Below, piece after piece: positions 1-9,360 of a DNA stretch of 64,000 nt (position 1 is the first letter of the stretch; the number at the start of each line of letters is the position of its first letter). The translations under genes were made by a program, and so were the position numbers. The stretch is from contig NZ_CP108067.1 of assembly GCF_036178145.1 (NCBI RefSeq), positions 10,245,001 through 10,309,000 on the forward strand. The letters are read 5' to 3'. The stretch is from Streptomyces sp. NBC_00273. GTDB lineage: Bacteria > Actinomycetota > Actinomycetes > Streptomycetales > Streptomycetaceae. A model generated the notes under the pieces. It was given only the letters and a program-made list of their open reading frames with translations, was not told the DNA's origin and ran no database searches.

Positions 1-3000
1 GAGCCGCTGGCCAGGGCCCTCGGCGGCACCCGGCAGCACCCGGATTCTGCCGACAACGGAACCGCCGTAGCCGCCCGCGAGCAAGCAGCCGCCTGGGGCC
101 AGGCACAGTCCCAGGCAGCTGAACGTGTCCAGGCAGCGCTGGACCACTTCACGCATGAGCAGGACAAGCACAGCACCGCTCAAGAAACCTACGAGAACAA
201 GCGGCAGCACGCCGAAGCAGCAGACGCACGCGCACAGGATGCGACCGACGCACTTGAACAAGCCGAAGAGGTCACCCGCGCCGCTCTATCGCACTACAGC
301 ACCCACCTCAAGCGACTTCCGGCGCTCCCAGACGACCTGTACAATGTGACCCCGCTCGACCCAGCCGCCATCTGTACCTGGGTCAGTGACCAGGCCGCCG
401 ACGCACTCACGAAGCTCGGCGTCAGGGCCTGCCAGGAACGAGCAGATGCCCGATCCCAGGCCGCAGATGAAGCATCCGAGCGTGCCGCGGCAGCAAGCGA
501 GCTCGCCGCCAACGCAGCCCAGCAAGCCATGTCCATCGCAGACGGCCTGAGCGACAAAGCCGACGCGTTGACTGATACGCCCAGCTCCCTGCGCGACCTC
601 GTACACGCCGCCCGCCAGGCTGCCCGCATCGCATCTCCCCGCCCCAACTCGACGACACATACGCAGCCCGGCGAGCAAGAGGAGCATCTCCTCGACACCC
701 TTGTGGAGACTGCTCACAGCGACCTCAGTCGCCGTCGGCTTTTGATCCAGCAAGCCGCCCGCGACCTCACCGACGCCGCACGCGCCCAGGACCGGGCGTC
801 CACCACACGCACCCAGGCCCAGCTGGCACAAGCCCTTGCAGACACTGCAGAAGCGACAGCCCACGACGCACGAAGCAGCGCGGACCAGGAAGCACACACC
901 TGGGCACGCCATGTTCACGAATGGGCCCACAACCTGAAGGTTCTCGACCCAGCCAGCCTGCGCCTCCCGGACCTCGCGGGCGTTCCCCTTGACCTCAACG
1001 CGGCGCACCATCTCGCCCAGGACGCCGCGACAGCTCACCGCAGCGCCGTGGAGGTCCTCTCCGGCCGCCTCGCCGAAGCAGAACTGCGCCTCAACGCAGA
1101 CCGCGCATCCCTGGAAAACCTTGACGAGAAGATCCGCCACGCCCAGCAGGGCAGCACACCTCCCACCCCACCGGACTGGAGGGACTCCCGACACGGCCGG
1201 GCCGGGACGCCCCTATGGGAGGCCGTCGAATTCGCCCAGCACCTCCAGCCCGACGAAGCCAGCCAACTCGAAGGAGCACTGCTCGCAGCCGGCCTCCTGG
1301 ACGCCTGGATCTCGCCCACGGGCGAACTGGCAGCCGGTGACACCACGCTCGCCCTCACCCCCGAGCACCAAGGACCGTCCCTGGCCGACGTCCTCGTGCC
1401 CGACTCCCACACCCCGGTAGACCCGGCACTGGTCCGCCGGCTCCTGGCCGGGATCCGCCTCCTGCAGCCCGGCGAACGACCTCTACCCGGGCAGGCAGCT
1501 GTCTGTGTGGACGGCACCGCATACATCGGCCCCTTGACCGCCACGTCCCCCGCCACCTGGGACGCCTGTCACATCGGTGCCGCAGCCCGCGAACGCGCTC
1601 GTCAGCAACTCCTCACAGACCTGAACGAGAAGCGCCACCACGCGGCGACGGTACTCTCCGCTTCCCGCACGCTTGTTGACACCCTCAAGCACGACCTGAT
1701 CAACGCCGACCGCGAACAGGCCAGCCCCGACCCGACACCATGGCGCAGCGCTGAAGAAGCCGCTTCCAACTCCGTCTTCGAAGCCAATGCCAAGAACTCC
1801 GCCGCCATCGACGCGGCACGAACCGCCGCCGCCGCGGAGGAGGACCGGCAATCCACGTCCCGCACCGCACAGCAGACTTGCGCCAAAGCAAGCCTCACCA
1901 TGAGCCAGCAGGCCGCGGAAGCCGCCCTGACACTGTGCACCGAGCTGACCGGACAGATCACCACCACGACAGTCGCCACAAAGTCCGCGATCACAACCAC
2001 CCGCACACTGCACGCAGCCAACGAGCACGCAGCCAAGGCCCAGGCCGAGGCCGTCCAAGCACACCACGCGCTCAACCAGGCACGTCAGGCCGCACACGAA
2101 ACGGAAGAAGATCAGAGAAACCTCCCGAACGAACTCAACCTCGTACGCCCAGCCCAGGAAGCGGCTGATCGAGCGCACCGGCGTGCACAAGAGACAGCGA
2201 AGGAAGCCACCTCAGCCGAGGAAGCACTCGGCCGGCAGACACACCTGCTCAGTGGATCAGCATCCCGCCTGCACGCCCAGGCACACAACGCCTTCGCCCA
2301 GCTCCCGGTAGAACCAGAAGCCCTGGGGCGCTACCGCAGCCGCCTACAAACGCTCGTCGCTTCCCTCAGCGGTTGGGGCGATGCCGCCCTGCGCGCGCAG
2401 TTCACAGCCCAGACCGCCGCAGACAGCCTCCGCCACGCAGCCGCCGCCCAAGCGCAGGCGGACCGCCTTCGCCGGCGCGCCAACGACGATCAACGCGCCG
2501 CCGACCGCGCGCGCCACCGCCATGACGAGGAGGTACGCCAGCATCAGCGCCCATACCAGCAGCTCTCCGTCGAACTCGAACAACGCCTCAAAGAACAGAG
2601 CGACCTTCACACCCACCTTGCCGCGCGCCGCAATGCTGATCACCAGGCCCGCCTTGACCACTCGCGCAAGGGTGATGAGTCTCAGTCCTGCGCTACGCGT
2701 CTCGCGGCCGCGACACAGGACCGAGCAGCGGCCCTAACTCAACTGCAAGCCTTGTTTGACCACGGCCTGATCGCTGAACTCCCAGACAATGAAAGCCTCC
2801 ACCGACCCGAACAACCCGGAGAGGCACTCGACATCGCCCGGGCCGTCCTAGAGCAACGAGGCCTTGGCAACGCGCCGACCCGCGCACAGGCAAGCACAGC
2901 CGAGAGCGAAGCCAGAACACAACTCGACCGCCGCATCCGCTACAACCTCAACCGACTCCTGGAAATCAACCGGCACGTCGTCTCCGAGGACATCCCCGGC

Positions 3001-3963
3001 ACCACCTGGCGGCGCATCACCGTCACCCACCTCGGCCACGCAAGCGAAACCGGCACCGCTCAACCCCACATCCAGCCGCTCAGCGCCATTCTGGACAGCC
3101 TCACACACACCATCACCAAGCTGGAAAACGACTTCAGCGAACAAGTGCAGAACGAAGTCAAGGGCGTCGTCTTCTCCGAGCTCCGCAGAGACATCAACAC
3201 CCGCATCCACACGGCCCAAGGCATCGTCGACGACATCACCAGAACCCTCGACGGCGTCCGGACAGGCGTAGCCAACGTCGGAATCCGTCTCCAGTGGCTG
3301 CCCAAGAAAGACCCTGTCGCTGCCAAAGCACTCCAACTCATCCAGGCAGCCGACCTCACCGGCAACTTCGATCGCATGTACGACTTCTTCATCGAGCAGC
3401 TGAAGAACGAAGAAGCAAACTACCCCACATGGGCCAAACGAGTAGAACATGTCTTCAACTACCGCAACTGGTTCACATGGGAGATCGCACTCACCCACAA
3501 CGACTTCCGGGACGACCCCAGCAGCGACACGGAGGTCTTCCGCACGCTGACCACCCGCAACAACCCCCTCGCCAGCCTCTCCGGAGGGGAGAAGAGACTG
3601 GTCACCATGCTGCCGCTGCTCGCAGCGGCACACGCCTTCTACGCCACCGAGGATTACGAGGGACCTCACATGGTCTTCATCGACGAACTCGATGCCGCCC
3701 TCGACTCAAACAACCTCCGCAAGCTCCTCGAACTGCTGCGGACCTGGGACCTCGACGCCGTTGTCACCCTGCCTTCCATGCGCCCGCTCCTGGTCGCCGA
3801 GACCCAGTCCATCGGCATCCACCGCATCCACAAGACCCGCACCGCCCGCTACACCATCCCGAGCATCTGGACCGGCGCAGGCACGCCCCACACCACTCGC
3901 ATCTGCGCAAGCGTTCCCACGCCGCGGACGCACGACCAGTCTGAGACCGAAGGGAGCGTCTGA
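1..3963 (+). CDS. jetC: SMC-like ATPase of a Wadjet-type system (JetC, TIGR02680-like), 5' truncated by window edge
   Basis: The reading frame is open from base 1, so the N-terminal Walker A head lies off the left edge and about 1,320 codons are visible. Most of it is Ala/Gln/Glu/Arg-rich heptad sequence typical of a long coiled coil. The C-terminal head has an ABC signature (SLSGGEKR, around 3574-3597) and a Walker B (MVFIDELDAALD, around 3670-3705). This order matches the TIGR02680 SMC-like family, found in a four-gene actinobacterial cluster with DUF2397, DUF2398 and DUF2399 proteins and equated with Wadjet JetC. In Wadjet the SMC complex extrudes DNA loops, senses small circular DNA and hands it to the JetD nuclease. 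The TGA stop overlaps the next ATG by one base (TGATG), so the two are translationally coupled. The family call is firm. Whether the operon is complete cannot be seen here. Confidence 0.85.
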   Translation, partial: EPLARALGGTRQHPDSADNGTAVAAREQAAAWGQAQSQAAERVQAALDHFTHEQDKHSTAQETYENKRQHAEAADARAQDATDALEQAEEVTRAALSHYSTHLKRLPALPDDLYNVTPLDPAAICTWVSDQAADALTKLGVRACQERADARSQAADEASERAAAASELAANAAQQAMSIADGLSDKADALTDTPSSLRDLVHAARQAARIASPRPNSTTHTQPGEQEEHLLDTLVETAHSDLSRRRLLIQQAARDLTDAARAQDRASTTRTQAQLAQALADTAEATAHDARSSADQEAHTWARHVHEWAHNLKVLDPASLRLPDLAGVPLDLNAAHHLAQDAATAHRSAVEVLSGRLAEAELRLNADRASLENLDEKIRHAQQGSTPPTPPDWRDSRHGRAGTPLWEAVEFAQHLQPDEASQLEGALLAAGLLDAWISPTGELAAGDTTLALTPEHQGPSLADVLVPDSHTPVDPALVRRLLAGIRLLQPGERPLPGQAAVCVDGTAYIGPLTATSPATWDACHIGAAARERARQQLLTDLNEKRHHAATVLSASRTLVDTLKHDLINADREQASPDPTPWRSAEEAASNSVFEANAKNSAAIDAARTAAAAEEDRQSTSRTAQQTCAKASLTMSQQAAEAALTLCTELTGQITTTTVATKSAITTTRTLHAANEHAAKAQAEAVQAHHALNQARQAAHETEEDQRNLPNELNLVRPAQEAADRAHRRAQETAKEATSAEEALGRQTHLLSGSASRLHAQAHNAFAQLPVEPEALGRYRSRLQTLVASLSGWGDAALRAQFTAQTAADSLRHAAAAQAQADRLRRRANDDQRAADRARHRHDEEVRQHQRPYQQLSVELEQRLKEQSDLHTHLAARRNADHQARLDHSRKGDESQSCATRLAAATQDRAAALTQLQALFDHGLIAELPDNESLHRPEQPGEALDIARAVLEQRGLGNAPTRAQASTAESEARTQLDRRIRYNLNRLLEINRHVVSEDIPGTTWRRITVTHLGHASETGTAQPHIQPLSAILDSLTHTITKLENDFSEQVQNEVKGVVFSELRRDINTRIHTAQGIVDDITRTLDGVRTGVANVGIRLQWLPKKDPVAAKALQLIQAADLTGNFDRMYDFFIEQLKNEEANYPTWAKRVEHVFNYRNWFTWEIALTHNDFRDDPSSDTEVFRTLTTRNNPLASLSGGEKRLVTMLPLLAAAHAFYATEDYEGPHMVFIDELDAALDSNNLRKLLELLRTWDLDAVVTLPSMRPLLVAETQSIGIHRIHKTRTARYTIPSIWTGAGTPHTTRICASVPTPRTHDQSETEGSV

Positions 3964-5246
3964 TGCCTTCAGATCTCCTCGACCCCGACATCCGCCCTTT
4001 GTGGCAGTCCCTGGCAAACCGCCTAGGCCAAGGAGACGCCCCCGAGACAATCAAGACTGTCACCGTCCCGCTCGCCCGACCAGCCCGCGCACGCGTTGCT
4101 GGCTGGCTCGCCCACACCACGAGCCGAGGACGCCTCCGGTCTCTTCGGACCGGTGCCAACGGCACGACGATTCCCGTACCCCAACTCCTGGCCGCCCTCG
4201 GATACACACACCACGACCTGCGCAACCTCGTTGAGGCTGCAGGGCTCCACATCCCAGACACTGCCGACACGCGAACAGCAGCCCGCCGCCTGCGAAGAGA
4301 AATCGACGCACACGCCGTACGCTCCCTGCCCGATACCCCGCTCCTCCAAGAACGCCTGCGCTGTTACGGCATCAGCGAAGACAGCATTGTGGAACGACGC
4401 TTCCTCATCGACGCCCTGGCGCGCGCTCGCGCACTCCTGCCCCTGCCCAGGCCGCTCTCGCTGGCCCGGCTCGCCTATCACTGCGCCCGCGACTCCCACT
4501 ACTTCGACCTCAACGACAACGGCCGCGGCTCGCTACTCGTTCTCCTTGCCCGGGACCTCCTGAACGCAGGACACCCCGACACTCCAGCGGGTGAACGCGG
4601 ACTCCTGGCCCGCCTCGGCATCTTCGCCGACCGCCTGTCCCAGACCGTTCTCCTGCTGAACATCCAGGCCATCGGCGACGGCCCCAGCGATCGAGCACTG
4701 AACCTTGCCTACGAGGACCGGCGCACTGTCCACCTCACACTGCACGACCTCACTGCACATCCTCCGACTCTTGAGTCCAGCCAGAGGCTGCTCGTGGTCG
4801 AGAACGTCTCTCTCATCGACGAAGCGCTGGAACGCGGCTTCACCAAACCGATTGCCTGCACGCGAGGAACCCTCAGCGCCGTCGACCACACCCTGCTCGC
4901 CCTCGCCCACGCCGGGGGCCTTTCCATCGACTACGCCGGGGACCACGACCCATGGGGGCACGCCATTGCCGCCACCGTCCACACTCGCTACCGCGCCACG
5001 CTTGTCGCCATGGACGATGCCGCACATCGCAGCGCTGTTGAGTCCGAGCCCGACTGGAGCCGACTCCCATGCGCCAGCAGCGAAAACAAAGACCACGAAA
5101 CCCCTCACGGCCGTGGCGGCGGAGAGGGCAGAGTCTTCCAAGAGAACATCGCCATCATCGACATGCTGCTTGGCCCCAGCCGCACCGACCCCCTGCGATC
5201 AGGCAACGCAGCATCATTCGCGCAGAGCCCCACCACACCAGCGTGA
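3963..5246 (+). CDS. jetD: Wadjet-type TOPRIM nuclease subunit (JetD, TIGR02679/DUF2399-like)
   Basis: The protein has 427 residues. The C-terminal half shows a TOPRIM-like signature: a hydrophobic strand ending in Glu (LLVVENVSL, Glu about 280), then DHD (Asp about 327 and 329, in YAGDHDPWG), which would bind the catalytic metal. The N-terminal part is the helical region of DUF3323-type proteins. In characterised Wadjet systems JetD is the nuclease that cleaves plasmid DNA once the SMC complex has stalled on it. The AAGGGAG ribosome site lies within the end of jetC and the ATG overlaps the jetC stop. The usual catalytic acids appear intact, so the nuclease is probably active. It is the last gene of the operon, and what follows is a decayed intergenic stretch. 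Confidence 0.85.
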   Translation: MPSDLLDPDIRPLWQSLANRLGQGDAPETIKTVTVPLARPARARVAGWLAHTTSRGRLRSLRTGANGTTIPVPQLLAALGYTHHDLRNLVEAAGLHIPDTADTRTAARRLRREIDAHAVRSLPDTPLLQERLRCYGISEDSIVERRFLIDALARARALLPLPRPLSLARLAYHCARDSHYFDLNDNGRGSLLVLLARDLLNAGHPDTPAGERGLLARLGIFADRLSQTVLLLNIQAIGDGPSDRALNLAYEDRRTVHLTLHDLTAHPPTLESSQRLLVVENVSLIDEALERGFTKPIACTRGTLSAVDHTLLALAHAGGLSIDYAGDHDPWGHAIAATVHTRYRATLVAMDDAAHRSAVESEPDWSRLPCASSENKDHETPHGRGGGEGRVFQENIAIIDMLLGPSRTDPLRSGNAASFAQSPTTPA

Positions 5247-5396
5247 CTGCGGCCGACGTCCCGAGCCAACGAACGAAGCCGACGCTTCGCCAATGACGCC
5301 GTGCCGCTTATCCGCAGAGGCGGCGGCAGCGCGTCGACCCTGGCACACCCAATCAGACGGACGAGTGCGGCCGCAGGATGTGGCCTCCAGCACGCG

Positions 5397-5495
5397 GACC
5401 GCATTGGTGCAGCCGAGTTGAGGCCCGTGGGGCTGTAGGAGCATCTCCACGGGCCACGTGCGCTGCATCGCCAGGTAGGCCGGCCAATGTCTCAT
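5397..5495 (-). pseudogene. Fragment: first ~33 codons of a paralogue of the 11446-12528 gene
   Basis: Read on the minus strand from the ATG at 5495, the translation runs MRHWPAYLAMQRTWPVEMLL then QPHGPQLGCTNAV. This matches the start of the protein encoded at 12528 (MRLWTPHLAVRRTWTVELRP then QPHGPQLACPQCG). The DNA just upstream, including the GGCCGGCCGATG start context, is also conserved between the two sites, so promoter-proximal DNA was copied too. Similarity ends after about 33 codons and no rest of the gene is present. Confidence 0.7.
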
Positions 5496-5862
5496 CGGCC
5501 GGCCTACCTCTGCGACCGGCAGGTTTCGTCCTCAGCGACATCGGGTGTGCTTTCAAGGCTCTCCAGACGCACTCGTCAGCGAACTACCGTTGTGCATAGG
5601 TGAGTTAAGAAGTCGGATAGGTGGGGCGGCTACCCGTCGTGATCTGCGATGCCATGACTGATCAGTCATGTGCATCTACCGGTCCGGGCGGTTGCGGTGG
5701 CCGAGTAGCCGACAAGCAGACATCCGAAGTCGTCGGGTGCGGCACGCAGTGCCTCTTCATCCCTTTAATGTGCAGGTGGGGGAACGTGGTGCTGTGCGAT
5801 GCGAGGCACTCAGTGCCGGATGAGATCTTCGTCACTTCGAATTCCAACACGCCGTCATGCGC

Positions 5863-5874
5863 GTGCAATTGCAT
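5863..5874. promoter_or_regulatory. Orphan AATT-centred palindrome shared with the DUF397 promoter region
   Basis: GTGCAATTGCAT is the exact reverse complement of ATGCAATTGCAC at 10684-10695, in the promoter region of the DUF397 gene. It probably represents a copy of the same operator, now without an adjacent gene. Confidence 0.35.
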
Positions 5875-6156
5875 GAGTTGCTGAATTCATCGGAGAGTGT
5901 TTAGCGCTCATGCAATGTTGATCGATTTTGTTCGCTTTCGAAGCCTTCCGGGATCGCTACCGCAGGGACTCCCGCTAATTTGTCTGCCCCGGCGGCCAGA
6001 TCTCTGCGGATTCCGTGGATCAATGGCAAGGCGAGGGCTTCGGGGGAGTAGCGTTTCGTGATGCGAGTGGGGCCCCGGACGGGCTAGGAACCAACACAGG
6101 GCCCCCTCGTACTACTTGACCAAGCCGATCGACACCTCACGAAGGAAGTGCCAGAC

Positions 6157-6426
6157 ATGTGGCTCGACCGTATTCCCGCCGCAATCCGTCTCCAGGCCGC
6201 GGCAGGTCCCGACGCTAACATTCCTCACCTTGCAGTGGGTGAAACCCGAACCTTCCGTGCCTGGGATGTCACCATCCAGGTCGGCGCCTTCATCGCCATC
6301 GTCATCGTTCCGCTGATCATGATCACCGGAGCCTGGCAGGCCCCGGCCGCGGTCGGACTCTGCGGCATGGTCTTCATGGCCGTACGCCGCTCCCACTTCC
6401 GCTACCAGCGGATTCGCCTCAGCTGA
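6157..6426 (+). CDS. Small two-helix membrane protein
   Basis: 89 residues from the ATG at 6157, chosen because GGAAG sits 8 bases upstream; an in-frame GTG at 6148 lacks this spacing. A hydrophilic N-terminus of about 40 residues is followed by a hydrophobic hairpin (IQVGAFIAIVIVPLIMITGA, then a second segment with AAVGLCGMVFMAV) and a basic tail. Small membrane proteins of this shape occur on actinomycete plasmids and integrative elements as spread proteins, but nothing here identifies it as one. It is first in a run of co-oriented genes up to 9219. Function unknown. Confidence 0.6.
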   Translation: MWLDRIPAAIRLQAAAGPDANIPHLAVGETRTFRAWDVTIQVGAFIAIVIVPLIMITGAWQAPAAVGLCGMVFMAVRRSHFRYQRIRLS

Positions 6427-6590
6427 CCATGCCCTGGTCCGGTTCCCGCTCCCACACGGGCCGGAACCGGACCAGCGTCCGGCCAGTCCGCTCATCACGT
6501 TTCGAAAGGCCCGATTCCTCCCTGTCGAGGGGTGGTCAGGTCGGCGGCAGCGGAGAGAAAACGAATCGATCAGGCATAGCGGGAGAGCAA

Positions 6591-7676
6591 GTGGCAAGCA
6601 AAGAAGCCCCCCACGAGGCTCTGTGCAGGCAGTGCGGCGTGGAACTTGAACAGAAGAGCGGCCGAGGCCGCAGGAAGACGTACTGCGGACGGCTCTGCCG
6701 CAGCAGGGCACAGCGCCACCGCACCGGACGAGCCCCCCAGCAGGCGGACACGACACCCCGCGGGTCACGACCCATCGCCCGCTCCGTTGCCGAGGAGCTC
6801 GTGAACATGGCGCTAGACCTGCTGGACGCGGAGTACGAAGGAATCCCCCTGCAGGAACTGATGACCAAGGCATCGGCGATCGCCAGAGAGACCGAGCACT
6901 ACACGAGCGCGGCCGTCCACGACGCTCGCCTGGCCGGCGCCAGCTGGCAGGAGGTCGCACGCGCCGCCGTCGTCGGGGAGACCACCGCACGCTCCCGCTG
7001 GAACGAAGCTCAAGTCATGCGGCGCATGGCAGCCCGTTCCCGAGAACGCAACACCATGCGACGGCAGGCGCAGCCGGTGCTGACCCCATCCAGGGGCACG
7101 GAAGGAGAGCCCCTGGCCGTCAGCCGCGCCTCCCGCCAGCTAGCCGGCGCGCTGTCCTACCTCTACAAGGAGAGCGGACTCAGCATCCGTGAGGTCGCCG
7201 ACAACATCGAACGATCTCCCTCCTATGTCTCCAGGATCCTGTCGGTGGCGCGGACCCCGTCCTGGCAGGTCGTCTGCAAGCTGGCCGAACTGTTCGGCGG
7301 TGACCCGGAGGCTCTGCGGGTGTTGTGGGAGAACACCCAGGGCCTCGCTGCTCAGCCGCAGGACCTGGTGGAGACGACCGTCCGCCTCAACGGCGCGCTG
7401 CGCGGCCTGCACCTGTCGGCAGGCTGTCCCCCCGTAAAGGACATCTGCGATGAAACCCGTGGAGACCTCGACGCCGAGGACATCGCCGACATCCTCAATG
7501 GAGGACAGATCCCGACATGGGAGAAGACCGGCATCTTCATCTCCGCCGTCGGCGGCTGCCCCGCAGACTTCAGACCTCTGTGGGAGGCGGTATACAACGC
7601 CTTCCTCACCGCCTGCGACCCCGAACCGCCCTCCCAACATCACGGCCTCATCGACCCTGAAGAGGAAACGCGATGA
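6591..7676 (+). CDS. Helix-turn-helix protein with N-terminal zinc-binding motif
   Basis: The start is placed at the GTG at 6591, just after GGGAGAG, because the frame upstream of it looks non-coding; the protein is then about 361 residues. Near the N-terminus CRQC and CGRLCRSRAQR form a four-Cys, zinc-ribbon-like site. A middle segment of about 60 residues (SWQEVARAAVVGETTARSRW) resembles a first helix-turn-helix. A second, XRE-like one follows (LSIREVADNIERSPSYVSRI), with a trailing helix typical of Cro/CI proteins. The 3' end overlaps the next gene as ATGA, so it is probably co-expressed with the sigma-like protein. It is likely a DNA-binding regulator; its target is unknown. Confidence 0.65.
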   Translation: MASKEAPHEALCRQCGVELEQKSGRGRRKTYCGRLCRSRAQRHRTGRAPQQADTTPRGSRPIARSVAEELVNMALDLLDAEYEGIPLQELMTKASAIARETEHYTSAAVHDARLAGASWQEVARAAVVGETTARSRWNEAQVMRRMAARSRERNTMRRQAQPVLTPSRGTEGEPLAVSRASRQLAGALSYLYKESGLSIREVADNIERSPSYVSRILSVARTPSWQVVCKLAELFGGDPEALRVLWENTQGLAAQPQDLVETTVRLNGALRGLHLSAGCPPVKDICDETRGDLDAEDIADILNGGQIPTWEKTGIFISAVGGCPADFRPLWEAVYNAFLTACDPEPPSQHHGLIDPEEETR

Positions 7677-8203
7677 CCAGCTCACACCACAGCGCACCGC
7701 CCGCCCCCATCGCGGTCCCCGCGGCGGGGGTCCCCATCCGCGACACCCCGCTCACCGTCACCCTCCCCGCCGACTACACCGCCTTCTGCGTACGCAACCA
7801 GCAGGCATACATCACCTACGCCCGAGCCCGTTCGCAGGATGCACAGCTGGCCCGCCGCATCGTGGAGTCGGTGCTCAGCGCGCTGGTCGTCATCTGGCCC
7901 ACCGTGATCGCCAGCGACCGACCGGCCTCAGTGGCATGGCGAATGCTCAGCACCCAGGTCGCCGCCGCCACCCGCCAGGCACGACGCCAGCGCAAAGACC
8001 GGGTCCGCGACACCATGCACTCGACGCTTCCCGCCGAACAGGCCGACGTCCTGCTGCTGCGCTACCGGCTCAACCTGAGCTGGGCACAGACCGCCGAACT
8101 GATGGGCCTGGAGGAATCAGAGGTGGCATTCCAACTCGCCAGGGGCATCAGCCGGCTCACCGACGCCGACACTGAGAGCGGCAGCACCTCCGTGTTCACG
8201 TAA
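7673..8203 (+). CDS. Sigma-70 region 4-like protein
   Basis: 176 residues, coupled to the preceding HTH gene by a 4-base ATGA overlap. After a Pro-rich N-terminus, a helical region resembles the region 2 position of small sigma-like proteins. A C-terminal helix-turn-helix follows (LPAEQADVLLLRYRLNLSWA then QTAELMGLEESEVAFQLARG), with the spacing of sigma region 4. Region 2 motifs for -10 recognition are not obvious, so it may be an incomplete sigma-like regulator working with the upstream HTH protein rather than a full sigma factor. Confidence 0.6.
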   Translation: MTSSHHSAPPAPIAVPAAGVPIRDTPLTVTLPADYTAFCVRNQQAYITYARARSQDAQLARRIVESVLSALVVIWPTVIASDRPASVAWRMLSTQVAAATRQARRQRKDRVRDTMHSTLPAEQADVLLLRYRLNLSWAQTAELMGLEESEVAFQLARGISRLTDADTESGSTSVFT

Positions 8204-8358
8204 GCCCCGGCGCACTGCCGGCGCACGCCATATGCCAAAGACACATGGATATCGTCAATCCGCCCCCATCGGAGACGGATTGATCCGCTTACCTGCTGCG
8301 CACCGTGTACCGGACATGGGATGCTTTCCCATCACGGGTCGGCGAACGGGATACGCGG

Positions 8359-9219
8359 GTGAAGCACTTAATGGGCCTGGGGCAGAGACCGTTGTCGAAG
8401 ACCGTCGAAATGCCTCCGGCCCGCACATCTCGCGGGACAGACGCCTTCGTGGCCAGCACGGCACGCATGTACGACTTCTTCCTGGACGGGAAGGATCACT
8501 ACCCGGCCGACCAGAGAGCCTGCCACCGGCTCATGGACATCGCGCCCCAGATTCAGACACTGGCCCGCGCACAGCGACGGTTCCAGCTGAGGGCCGTACG
8601 GGAAATGGCCCGAAACCACCAGGTGACACAGTTCATCGACTTCGGATGCGGCATGCCCACCTGGGAGAACACCCACGAAGTCGCACGGCGCTCCCATGCT
8701 GCGAGCACCGTCCTCTACGTGGACCACGACCCGACGGTCGTAGCGCACGGGCAGGCACTGCTGGAAGAAGAGGGAACGAGCGCGGTCGTCCACGGCGACC
8801 TACGCGAGTCCCGAGACGTCCTGACCCACCCAGACACCACCGACCTCATCGACTTCACGAAGCCCGTGGCCCTCCTGCTCGTCTCCGTGCTGCACTGCCT
8901 GCCCGATAGGGACGAACCCCACTTCCTGGTCAACGACCTGATGAGGCAGCTACCAGCCGGTAGCTACCTCATCGCCAGTCATCTCGTCAGCGAAGACGCC
9001 CTGCTGCGCGAAAGCGTTACCCGTCTCATGCGCGACTCCACCGGAGGCCACTGGGGCCGGGTCCGCACTTCAGGAGAAGCCGCAGCCTTTTTCGAAGACA
9101 TGGACATCATCGGCCCGCCACCGGGCCCCGTCACCGCCTGGCAGTCCGAGTCCGAACTCGACCGGGTCGTCCCCGGCCCACTCCTCGAGTTCGGGGCTGT
9201 AGCCCGCAAACGCAGCTAG
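8359..9219 (+). CDS. SAM-dependent methyltransferase, DUF574/Methyltransf_19 type
   Basis: About 286 residues from the GTG at 8359; in-frame starts at 8305, 8371 and 8410 are also possible and none has a strong ribosome site. The family hallmark ARMYDFFLDGKDHYPAD is followed by the SAM-binding glycine motif FIDFGCGMPTWENTHEVA, then YVDHDP (motif II acid) and VVHGDLR. These proteins are common in streptomycetes and their substrates are largely unknown. It is the last gene of the co-oriented block; the next gene is on the other strand. Confidence 0.8.
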   Translation: MKHLMGLGQRPLSKTVEMPPARTSRGTDAFVASTARMYDFFLDGKDHYPADQRACHRLMDIAPQIQTLARAQRRFQLRAVREMARNHQVTQFIDFGCGMPTWENTHEVARRSHAASTVLYVDHDPTVVAHGQALLEEEGTSAVVHGDLRESRDVLTHPDTTDLIDFTKPVALLLVSVLHCLPDRDEPHFLVNDLMRQLPAGSYLIASHLVSEDALLRESVTRLMRDSTGGHWGRVRTSGEAAAFFEDMDIIGPPPGPVTAWQSESELDRVVPGPLLEFGAVARKRS

Positions 9220-9360
9220 ACCCGCCCAGGCGACCTGGCCGGGGGACGCGGGCTGCGGCACCTTGCGGCGCGGTCGGGTCACCCCACCGCGACCAAGAAC
9301 GAGGGTGATCCTGGAACAGGGCCCACGGAATCGGGCTCTCAACCAGTGCCCGGCCAGGTC

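Larger units (their letters stand above)
5247..6156. other. Gene-poor 0.9-kb spacer after the Wadjet operon
   Basis: No convincing gene. It contains a duplicated gene-start fragment (5397-5495) and an AATT-centred palindrome (5863-5874). The stretch 5870-5960 is clearly less GC-rich than its surroundings. Short open frames here lack ribosome sites and have atypical codon use. It looks like a recombination scar. Confidence 0.5.
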
